A stretch of DNA of 5,687 nucleotides from Candidatus Fermentibacteraceae bacterium (lineage in GTDB: Bacteria; Fermentibacterota; Fermentibacteria; Fermentibacterales; JCC-6), in the NCBI GenBank assembly GCA_021162285.1, contig JAGGYZ010000188.1, positions 1 to 5,687 on the forward strand. Reading direction: 5' to 3'. The notes under the pieces were generated by a model. It had not been told where the DNA came from. It ran no database searches and saw nothing but the letters and a program-made list of their open reading frames with translations. Below, piece by piece: positions 1-4,545 of this stretch; position 1 is the stretch's first letter; the number at the start of each line of letters is the position of its first letter. Made by a program: the position numbers and the translations under genes.

Positions 1-161
1 ATATGAACGATTACTCCATCCAGTTCAGTGCAGGCGGAGACTACAGTTTGTCAGACAACTCATCGGTTAGCGGAGGAATCAGTGGTGGACTTGGGTCGGA
101 ACAGAGCGAATTAGGCAGTCTTCCGACAAATCTTTACCTGAACCTTTCCTTGTACTTTTAA
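1..161 (+). CDS. C-terminal end of an outer-membrane beta-barrel-like protein (partial, 5' end outside window)
   Basis: The frame starting at base 3 is open from the window edge to a TAA at 159-161 and gives about 52 residues. The sequence is rich in Ser, Gly, Asn and Asp, with short alternating polar/hydrophobic stretches (SIQFSAGGDYSL, then NLYLNLSLYF). It ends in a terminal phenylalanine preceded by alternating Leu/Tyr. In diderm bacteria a final amphipathic strand ending in an aromatic residue is the usual BAM-recognised beta-signal of outer-membrane proteins, so I infer the last two or three strands of a porin-like or other outer-membrane barrel. An ATG at 3-5 exists, but it has no visible ribosome-binding site in the window, and the fragment is too short to be a whole barrel, so I treat the start as lying upstream. 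The specific family cannot be named from this fragment. Confidence 0.55.
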   Translation, partial: MNDYSIQFSAGGDYSLSDNSSVSGGISGGLGSEQSELGSLPTNLYLNLSLYF

Positions 162-409
162 ACCTGCACAAGAAGCCGGAGCTGTCTCCTCAATCCTCTG
201 CATCATAGTGATGTCGAAGACGTACAATCAGTTACCTCTGAAATGCATTGGCCATTAAAATTTCTCAAGACCTTCATACACCACTATCACGGACTCTACT
301 ATTGAATCAATAAAGGTATCTAAAGAGTTGAAATCATTTAAGGCAAACCTAATGGCTGTTACCAGAGCTAAAAAGTAAATCTATTCCTGATTTGCTGATG
401 CTGATAAGC
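162..409. other. Intergenic stretch between convergent genes, no gene seen
   Basis: No coding frame with a ribosome-binding site or recognisable protein signature is present. The only local features are a short palindrome (ATTGAATCAAT, 301-311) and a weak GGAG/CTCC hairpin just after the left-hand gene. No convincing plus-strand terminator for that gene was seen before the hairpin at 410-441, which may serve both convergent genes. Confidence 0.5.
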
Positions 410-441
410 AGAAAGACCACCGGGGAACCGGTAGTCTTTCT
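410..441 (-). terminator. Strong hairpin terminator, probably bidirectional
   Basis: The stretch folds into a 14-bp stem with a 4-nt loop. On the minus strand the arms are AGAAAGACTACCGG and CCGGTGGTCTTTCT around TTCC, and only one pair is a G-U wobble. It lies 24 nt past the TAG of the minus-strand propeller gene. On the plus strand the wobble becomes a C-A mismatch, so the fold favours the minus transcript. No long T-run follows the stem; the U-rich part is the 3' arm itself (TCTTTCT). A symmetric arrangement like this can stop transcription from both converging genes. Confidence 0.6.
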
Positions 442-464
442 GAAAAGATAATTAGTAACGAAAC

Positions 465-1325
465 CTAAAAACTGGATTTGATTGAACCCCAGCTTGTTCG
501 CTGAAGTGATGTAATGTCAAACTCCAACTCTACAAGATGATGGAGACCACCACCGTAATAGTCTTTATAGCTCATGTAAAGGTGTCCGTTCGTTGCAGCA
601 TAACCAAGACCATATACAGAATCTCTATCGAGGGCAGCAGGATACGAAGCAGGTCCCAGGTAGGTCAATACAGATCCATCCCACTGGTAAAATTCTATGG
701 TGGCGAGGTGGTAGCAGGAAATTGCGATGGCCAGGTTGCCGTTGTAAGGGAAGACCGTGAGCCCACTGGGTTGTGCTGTTACCGATGGGGTGGAAAAGTG
801 TACCTGGCTGCCTCCCGGCTGGAAGCGCCAGATACCGTTAGGTTCGTTGTCGGTACACCAGTAGTAGGTTCCATCAAAGTCCATACCCCTGGCGTAATTG
901 TCTGCCGGATTGGAAATGGTAGTCCAGTCCCCCCCCTGGTTTTCTGTAAAATAGAGCACATCGTCTGTCCAGTCATTGGTATAGTAGGTACCTGAATCCG
1001 GACCGTCATTCCAGGCTACTCCAAAACAACCATCGTTACCAGAAGAAAGAGGTATTGATGTAGCAGTTGGAGCTCCAGTAGCAGGATTGTAGAAACGAAT
1101 TATGCTACTATTGTTGTCAACACCTAATACATAAAAGTCACTCCCCTCCTCGTAAATATCCAGACCGAAAACATTACAAGTTTGTGGCCAGTCATTAAGA
1201 AGAGTTAGAGTAATAGTTGCCGTAGTCTGGTTGTGGGAATTATTTATTGCACCGATTTCGGTGCATCCGTCGGTTGCAGCAAAACCCAAAACTGTAACAA
1301 AGAGAACAATCATTAGAAACCTCAT
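465..1325 (-). CDS. Secreted beta-propeller-like protein, function unknown (286 aa)
   Basis: The start is ATG at 1323-1325, preceded by AGGAGGA (1331-1337) at 5 nt. Residues 1-17 form a Sec signal peptide (MRFLMIVLFVTVLGFAA), with cleavage likely after Ala17. Cys21 is not in a lipobox, so a lipoprotein is unlikely. The mature part shows about five repeating units of 40-50 residues. Each opens with Gly-hydrophobic-Asp/Ala/Thr-aromatic (near residues 54, 102, 147, 188 and 239) and is followed by a Tyr/Trp-rich strand and an I/V-x-x-F/Y-x-x-x-x-G strand, as in secreted beta-propellers. The tail is TSWGSIKSSF. I recall similar T-W-G-x-I-K tails on exported proteins of Fermentibacterota/WOR-3-like genomes, but that is memory, not a search. 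No catalytic residues were identified; it is probably a periplasmic or extracellular binding or surface protein. It is monocistronic, with its own promoter and terminator. Confidence 0.8.
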   Translation of the reverse strand: MRFLMIVLFVTVLGFAATDGCTEIGAINNSHNQTTATITLTLLNDWPQTCNVFGLDIYEEGSDFYVLGVDNNSSIIRFYNPATGAPTATSIPLSSGNDGCFGVAWNDGPDSGTYYTNDWTDDVLYFTENQGGDWTTISNPADNYARGMDFDGTYYWCTDNEPNGIWRFQPGGSQVHFSTPSVTAQPSGLTVFPYNGNLAIAISCYHLATIEFYQWDGSVLTYLGPASYPAALDRDSVYGLGYAATNGHLYMSYKDYYGGGLHHLVELEFDITSLQRTSWGSIKSSF

Positions 1326-1368
1326 AAACTTCCTCCTTTATATTGCACGATCACCTTGATGAGAATTA

Positions 1369-1397
1369 TTCATACAACATGCTATGTATAATGTCAA
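1369..1397 (-). promoter_or_regulatory. Sigma70-type promoter for the secreted propeller gene
   Basis: The minus strand has a perfect -35 TTGACA (1392-1397), a 17-nt spacer and TATGAA (1369-1374; 4 of 6 to TATAAT), followed by further A/T-rich sequence. It sits 43 nt upstream of the start codon. An 8-bp inverted repeat, CACGATCA (1346-1353) and TGATCGTG (1443-1450), brackets it and could be a regulator site or loop arms, but that role is inference only. Confidence 0.6.
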
Positions 1398-1554
1398 ATG
1401 CTAAAATGGACCTCTTCTGTACATAGTAAAGTCTTTAGTTTTTGATCGTGAAGGTTATTCACATGGATTCATTAACCTGTACTTTCAGGATTGAATCGTA
1501 TGTATCTCCATGGTGCGTAGTTGGATGGTTGATTTTCAAACTTCACATTACTGG

Positions 1555-1690
1555 CTACAAATTCAACAGCTCAAATACCCGCTCTTGAAAAGGGGTGGCT
1601 TCAGTAAATCGATTCACAGTTACGCCCGTACCAGGATCTCCCTTCGGTTGTGCATGATCAGGTCTGTAAATTCTAAGTATGCTAGTTGAG
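1555..1690 (-). pseudogene. Possible 3' fragment of another transposase or other gene
   Basis: The minus strand encodes a protein-like run that ends TGVTVNRFTEATPFQERV followed by FELLNL and a TAG (1555-1557). The preceding residues (RIYRPDHAQPKGDPG) also read like real coding sequence. The open frame continues upstream into the GC-rich hairpin at 1695-1723, where it loses protein character, and there is no ribosome-binding site. I interpret it as the 3' end of a gene cut off where IS256-derived sequence begins. The tail feels like the C-terminus of an IS transposase, but I cannot assign the family with confidence. The alternative is a chance open frame of about 45 codons. Confidence 0.3.
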
Positions 1691-1694
1691 CGTT

Positions 1695-1723
1695 CGGGGC
1701 TGCTGGGCTTTCCAACAGCCCCG
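1695..1723 (+). promoter_or_regulatory. GC-rich hairpin just upstream of the IS256 transposase remnant
   Basis: CGGGGCTG (1695-1702) pairs with CAGCCCCG (1716-1723), and a further TGG/CCA pairs after one mismatch, leaving a GCTTT loop. No T-run follows on either strand, so a classical intrinsic terminator is unlikely. It lies 44 nt before the transposase start codon. IS elements often carry such hairpins near the left end to block incoming transcription or translation; that role is inferred here. Confidence 0.4.
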
Positions 1724-1767
1724 GGATGATCATATTCCTTCAAACCAAAAAACCTGAAGGAGGTAAC

Positions 1768-2112
1768 ATGATCACCCCACGTACAGAGAATAAGGAATTT
1801 TCAGAGATTCTGGAAGTGTTGCTTGAAGATGGACTCGACGGGATGCCAAGAGTGTTTGAGATGCTGATGAACATGGCAATGAAGATTGAGCGCAACAGGG
1901 CTTTGCGAGCAGAGCCTTACGAGAGGACAGATGAGCGAAAAGGCTATGCTAACGGCTTTAAGCCCAAACATCTCAAGTCCAGAGTGGGTATGCTTAACCT
2001 CCAGCGAGGTCAGCAGAGCCACGGCAATGCTTGATAAGGAACTGGATGCATGGAGAAACAGATCCCTGAGAGAATTCCCAGGCTGATCCTTGATGCCACA
2101 TTCCACAAGATC
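1768..2112 (+). pseudogene. IS256-family transposase, N-terminal remnant (deleted, frameshifted, truncated)
   Basis: The start is ATG at 1768-1770, with AAGGAGG (1757-1763) 4 nt upstream. The first about 78 codons read as a typical IS256 (Transposase_mut) N-terminus: EFSEILEVLLEDGLDGM, then AMKIERNRALRAEPYERTDER and GYANGFKPKHLKSRVGMLNLQ. After the LNLQ at about 2002 the frame changes, and the next frame gives SSEVSRATAMLDKELDAWRN. In intact relatives that segment lies several dozen residues further on, so an internal stretch is missing. A second shift at 2081-2083 (one base lost, GG-CTG where GGC-CTG is expected) is needed to reach LILDATFHK, which contains the first catalytic Asp of the DDE triad. 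After this the IS256 sequence ends and IS3 sequence begins. As it stands, translation would stop at TGA 2032-2034. The product is non-functional. Confidence 0.85.
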
Positions 2113-2346
2113 AGCATGGACGGTAAAGGTCGTGCTTTTGATAACATTATGATTGAGCGCCTGTGGCGCACTGTGAAGTATGAGGATGTGTATCTCAATG
2201 ACTACGAGGACTTTTACAAGGCTTATCAGTATCTTGAAAAGTACTTTGATTTTTACAACAATGAGAGGAGACACTCAAGCCTGGGTAAGAAGACACCATC
2301 TGAGTTTTACCACAGGAACCGCAAAGACCAGAAGGTACCGGCATGA
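2107..2346 (+). pseudogene. IS3-family OrfB transposase, C-terminal remnant fused to the IS256 fragment
   Basis: The frame starting at 2107 reads ISMDGKGRAFDNIMIERLW, then RTVKYEDVYLNDYEDF, YLEKYFDFYNNERRHSSLG and KKTPSEFYHRNRKDQKVPA, stopping at TGA 2344-2346. This is the C-terminal third of the rve-type integrase core of IS3 OrfB proteins. The Glu of DNIMIERLW is the third acidic residue of the DDE triad, and Y-N-x-E-R-x-H-x-S-L-G is the family's C-terminal signature. The first two catalytic Asp residues, all of OrfA and the left end are missing. The fusion to IS256 falls at a shared-looking HKISMDG stretch and is in frame with the last IS256 fragment, so the mosaic probably arose by recombination at a few matching bases. 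It is not functional. Confidence 0.88.
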
Positions 2347-2478
2347 CAACGAAAGAGACCATCCGCCTTTCCGCTTCGGGCTACGCCCTCTGCTCCAAGG
2401 CGGCTGAAAAGACGAGAAAGACAGGGGAAGAATCCACCTTAAAGAACACTGGTTCCTGTATTGACAACCCGGGCCACT
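2107..2478 (+). mobile_element. IS3-family element remnant, right end
   Basis: After the OrfB stop, 2347-2478 looks like the untranslated right end of an IS3 element. It contains a composite hairpin (CCGCCTT 2363-2369 with AAGGCGG 2397-2403, enclosing GGGC/GCCC) and then CTGTATTGACAACCCGGGCCACT (in two parts, 2456-2470 and 2471-2478), which resembles the conserved TTGAC...GGnCCACT right ends of this family. The left half of the element is gone, replaced by IS256 sequence. The right terminus appears to be interrupted by the IS110-type element, so its last bases may resume at 3891. Confidence 0.65.
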
Positions 2479-2481
2479 GAT

Positions 2482-2493
2482 ATGGTTGGACCA
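2482..2493. repeat. Left subterminal inverted repeat of the IS110-type element
   Basis: ATGGTTGGACCA is the exact reverse complement of 3872-3883. It starts 5 nt inside the proposed CT core. The match does not extend further in either direction, giving a repeat of exactly 12 bp, a length typical of IS1111-group elements. Confidence 0.85.
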
Positions 2494-2724
2494 GTCAAGA
2501 GGGAATAAGTTTTTCTTTTCTTTTTCCTTTCTTTCTAGGGATCAACAGCCGGTGTCAGTCAATCGACGGTCTGATCATACTGATATCCGCGGGTTGGTTA
2601 CCGCATTTCATCTATTCGTCTGGGGTTACCTCACTCTAGTACCGTGCGTACAGATACTTCTGCGCACAAAGGAGCGCCGAGGGTTTCCCGTACCTGATGA
2701 TAACACCAACTGCTGATCCGTTCA
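2494..2724 (-). ncRNA. Predicted bridge/seek RNA region of the IS110-type element
   Basis: This gene-free stretch lies between the transposase stop and the inverted repeat, on the side where IS1111-group elements encode the RNA that guides the transposase. It contains a clear hairpin (GTGCG-TA-CAGA / TCTG-CGCAC, 2644-2667), a small GGG-TTT-CCC stem (2681-2689), and a repeated GGTTACC (2596-2602 and 2624-2630). TCTAGTAC (2635-2642) equals the right junction with the target (3888-3895). ACTGATAT (2579-2586) equals the left junction with the element end (2476-2483). Read in transposase orientation, the target-like word comes before the donor-like word, the order known for IS110 bridge RNAs. The partner halves of each guide were not clearly found. 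A 27-nt pyrimidine run (2510-2536, purine on the minus strand) closes the region. RNA ends are unknown. Confidence 0.55.
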
Positions 2725-3810
2725 TTATATACTCTGTCCGATTGCCCAGATAAAGCCTGCAAGTTCTCTTGCAACGGCAACACATACTTTGTTCTTCGCC
2801 TTGCCGCCTATTAGTAATTTCATGTATTTGCGGTGCAGTTTTTCCTGGGCCTTCCAGGAAATGTCCTGAACTTTCTTAGGTAGTTTCTCATTTCTGAGTG
2901 TGATAGCTCTGGACTTGCTGGGGCGGTGCCTGCAATGCCATGCAGCCTCAACAAGCAATCTTCTCACAATAACATTGCCGCATCTGGTTATTGATCCCCT
3001 CTTCTCCCTCTGACCTGACGAATGCTCCGAGGGTACCAGGCCCACATAAGACATGAATTTCCCAGCTGTAGCAAACCTTCTCAGATCACCGACTTCAGCT
3101 GCTATAGCCACCGCTGAAATAAAGGCAATACCCCTTAAGCCCTGCAGACATTCAACCAGCCCGTTCTGTTCCCAATGTCCACTGTGAAGCTTGAGATCCT
3201 CCCCAATATTGACAACCCTTTCGTCAAGCAACTCTACGTGTCTCAGATAATCTGCGAGGGTTACATTGTCGGCTTCCTCGGCGAATCTCTGGGTATAGAT
3301 CCATTTCATGTGAGTTGCGACCCAGTGTGTTCTGCGGGGATATACACGGCCTTTGCGAAGAAGAAAGTGATTCAGCTGCTGCCTTGCTTTAAGTCGGGCA
3401 ATCCTGGCATCCTCCCTAAGCCTCACAAGATTCCTGATGCTTTCTGTGGTCTCATCCGGAACCCATACCTCCGTGAGGTCTCCCGAACGGAGGTAGTGTG
3501 CAAGATTCTCAGAATCAAGTCTATCTGTCTTAACTCTCTTGCCACTCTGCTTGGGAATCATTGATGGGGCTATTACTTTACAGTCAATTCCCGCTGCTGT
3601 TAAGGCACGGTAAACGTTGTAACCGCCAGGACCTGCTTCGTAACAGCATCTTATGCTGTTATTGGGTCCAAGTTTTCTGATCCGCTTGATCAGCTTATTA
3701 TTCTCGCCAGGTATTGATGCGCAAAAATGAGCTGGTTCCCTGCCCTCATCCGCTACTGCAATCTTGATGCAGTCCTTATGGACATCCAGACCGACATATC
3801 TTATTAACAC
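2725..3810 (-). CDS. IS110/IS1111-family DEDD transposase (361 aa, intact)
   Basis: The recombinase moves the element through an RNA-guided, circular-intermediate mechanism. The start is GTG at 3808-3810, chosen because MLIRYVGLDVHK aligns with family N-termini and a GGGTGG-like ribosome-binding site (3817-3824) lies about 6 nt upstream. The RuvC-like DEDD domain is at the N-terminus, with Asp9 (GLDVHK), Glu58 (CYEAGPGGY), Asp96 and Asp99 (KTDRLD). A helical linker covers about residues 120-215. The C-terminal Transposase_20 domain begins near LRGIAFISAVAIAAEVGDL and contains YVGLVPSEHSSG, where Ser265 (or Ser264) is the probable nucleophile, followed by the RGSITRCGN and RRLLVEAAW motifs. 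Length and all acidic residues are as in functional members, and there is no frameshift. It is the only intact transposase in the window, hence the youngest insertion. Confidence 0.95.
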   Translation of the reverse strand: MLIRYVGLDVHKDCIKIAVADEGREPAHFCASIPGENNKLIKRIRKLGPNNSIRCCYEAGPGGYNVYRALTAAGIDCKVIAPSMIPKQSGKRVKTDRLDSENLAHYLRSGDLTEVWVPDETTESIRNLVRLREDARIARLKARQQLNHFLLRKGRVYPRRTHWVATHMKWIYTQRFAEEADNVTLADYLRHVELLDERVVNIGEDLKLHSGHWEQNGLVECLQGLRGIAFISAVAIAAEVGDLRRFATAGKFMSYVGLVPSEHSSGQREKRGSITRCGNVIVRRLLVEAAWHCRHRPSKSRAITLRNEKLPKKVQDISWKAQEKLHRKYMKLLIGGKAKNKVCVAVARELAGFIWAIGQSI

Positions 3811-3871
3811 AATGGACCACCCTTCTGGTTGTAGTTTTCTGACAAGGGTAAGGTACCCTAATCAGACGTGG

Positions 3872-3883
3872 TGGTCCAACCAT
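3872..3883. repeat. Right subterminal inverted repeat of the IS110-type element
   Basis: TGGTCCAACCAT is the exact partner of 2482-2493 and ends 5 nt before the proposed CT core at 3889-3890. Just inside lies a small palindrome, AGGGTA-AGG-TACCCT (3845-3859), between this repeat and the transposase ribosome-binding site. It could influence transposase expression. Confidence 0.85.
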
Positions 3884-3922
3884 TATGTCTAGTACTCTGT
3901 ACACCCTAAACTTTCGCATCAT

Positions 3923-4016
3923 GCTGGCTCTCCAGATCCCCAGCGTCGTTACTGGTTCAATTACATAGCGATGCTATGCGCATAAACCAGTGCCTTGCTG
4001 GGACTCAGGATAGCAG
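3923..4016. repeat. Long multi-tier imperfect inverted repeat (hairpin or cruciform)
   Basis: Nested complementary arms share one axis. From outside in they are GCTG (3923-3926)/CAGC (4013-4016), TCC (3931-3933)/GGA (4008-4010), CCCAGC (3939-3944)/GCTGGG (3997-4002), ACTGGTT (3951-3957)/AACCAGT (3985-3991), and CATAGC (3964-3969)/GCTATG (3973-3978) with a GAT loop. Spacers between tiers are of similar length on both sides (6 vs 5 nt between the two longest). A 10-bp palindrome, TATGCGCATA, lies at 3975-3984. No T-run follows. It could be a structured RNA, a recombination or transposition hairpin, or a remnant of a small mobile unit. Integron attC consensus ends (GTTRRRY/RYYYAAC) were not found at its edges. 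Confidence 0.6.
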
Positions 4017-4123
4017 CGCACTATATCGAAACATTAAGGCGTACAAAGCACTAGGTTGAGACGGCCCAGGATGTCCCCGAATTCAAAAAAGTGGTTACAG
4101 GGATGCTTGCCGAACTTAATTAG
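3976..4123 (+). pseudogene. Possible decayed 3' end of a gene, one frameshift
   Basis: One frame reads ALYRNIKAYKALG and stops at TGA (4054-4056). Another frame starting at once (4055) reads VETAQDVPEFKKVVTGMLAELN and stops at TAG (4121-4123). Joined by a one- or two-base correction at about 4054, they give a plausible helical protein end. There is no ribosome-binding site, and an ATG at 3976 lies inside the large hairpin. I do not recognise the family. Either a fossil gene tail or coincidence is possible. Confidence 0.3.
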
Positions 4124-4174
4124 TTGATGTCAGATGAAATCATTCCGTATTGTGTTTTGTGGATTTGAAACTTT

Positions 4175-4224
4175 GTTGTCTCGCTTGACAACTGAGATAT
4201 TCAAAGCATACAATACACTTGTGT
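4175..4224 (+). promoter_or_regulatory. Promoter with overlapping operator candidate for the mntA-hepT operon
   Basis: The -35 TTGACA (4185-4190) and -10 TACAAT (4209-4214; 5 of 6) are separated by 18 nt, putting the transcription start near 4221, about 34 nt before the ATG. A 6-bp inverted repeat, GTTGTC (4175-4180) and GACAAC (4187-4192), covers the -35 box. A second, shorter one, ACAC-TT-GTGT (4215-4224), spans the expected start point. Both positions would let a bound protein block RNA polymerase, as expected for an autoregulated toxin-antitoxin operon. Confidence 0.65.
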
Positions 4225-4254
4225 GTTTCCCGATTATCACAGAGGAGCAGTCGT

Positions 4255-4545
4255 ATGTCTCGTTTAGAAGTTATCCGTATTCTTGATGATTTTAAAACAA
4301 ACAATGCGCAGGAGTATGGAATTCTGCTTATCGGGATCTTTGGCTCTGTTGCAAGAGATGAGGCAACGGCGGGCAGCGATGTGGATATTGTTGTAAAAAC
4401 AGTCAACGCTGACCCCTTCAAGATCGTGCACCTGAAGGAATACCTGGAATCACAATTGAACAGGCATGTGGATATTGTAAGACTTCGCAGAAACATGAAT
4501 CCTTTCCTGAAAGAAAGAATAGAAAAAGAAGCCATTTATGTATGA
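4255..4545 (+). CDS. mntA: MntA-like minimal nucleotidyltransferase, antitoxin of a HEPN/MNT toxin-antitoxin pair (96 aa)
   Basis: The antitoxin enzyme of the type VII HepT/MntA system transfers AMP from ATP onto a tyrosine of the HepT RNase and so silences it. The start is ATG 4255-4257, 7 nt after AGAGGAG (4241-4247); longer upstream readings lack a site. The polymerase-beta-type catalytic signature G-S-x10-D-x-D is complete: Gly30-Ser31, then Asp42 and Asp44 (GSVARDEATAGSDVDI). A third acidic residue is Asp73 in RHVDIVRL. A short N-terminal helix (MSRLEVIRILDDF) precedes the core. The length is that of minimal nucleotidyltransferases, with no extra domain. Its last 8 bases overlap the start of the downstream toxin gene, so the two are translationally coupled. 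All key residues are present, so it is probably active. Confidence 0.92.
   Translation: MSRLEVIRILDDFKTNNAQEYGILLIGIFGSVARDEATAGSDVDIVVKTVNADPFKIVHLKEYLESQLNRHVDIVRLRRNMNPFLKERIEKEAIYV

Larger units (their letters stand above)
2477..3888 (-). mobile_element. Complete IS110/IS1111-type insertion sequence with predicted guide RNA
   Basis: The element contains an intact DEDD transposase on the minus strand, 12-bp perfect subterminal inverted repeats, a short region upstream of the gene (about 78 nt) and a long region downstream (about 248 nt). Long downstream non-coding DNA plus subterminal repeats is the layout of the IS1111 group; IS110-group members have the long region upstream and no such repeats. 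I set the ends by a CT dinucleotide present at both junctions (2477-2478 and 3889-3890). Words in the downstream region match both junctions across that CT. No target duplication beyond the CT is expected for this family. Removing the element would join GGGCCA-CT-AGTAC, which is the tip of the IS3 right end. Confidence 0.75.

Noticed and set aside
259..378. Plus-strand open frame ending MAVTRAKK before a TAA
   Set aside because: Only 39 codons, no start with a ribosome-binding site, and no recognisable family; not enough to call a gene or a fossil.
537..995. 152-codon plus-strand open frame inside the propeller gene
   Set aside because: It lies wholly antisense to a gene with signal peptide, ribosome-binding site, promoter and terminator. 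Its own translation is basic and low in protein-like features, and it has no ribosome-binding site.
1801..2274. 157-codon minus-strand open frame across the IS256/IS3 mosaic
   Set aside because: Antisense to recognisable transposase pieces. The Leu/Ile/Ser-rich translation is a by-product of the coding strand.
2596..2630. Short direct repeats (GGTTACC twice) as a CRISPR or iteron array
   Set aside because: Only two 7-nt copies inside the predicted guide RNA region; no array and no Cas or replication gene.
3175..3564. 129-codon plus-strand open frame inside the transposase gene
   Set aside because: Antisense shadow of the conserved DEDD transposase, with no ribosome-binding site and no recognisable domain.
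3923..4016. Integron attC site
   Set aside because: The hairpin has the right size, but no RYYYAAC/GTTRRRY pair at its outer ends, and no integrase or cassette array nearby.
4140..4535. 131-codon minus-strand open frame over mntA and its promoter
   Set aside because: Antisense to a gene with complete catalytic motifs; Ser/Cys/Arg-rich translation typical of a shadow frame.
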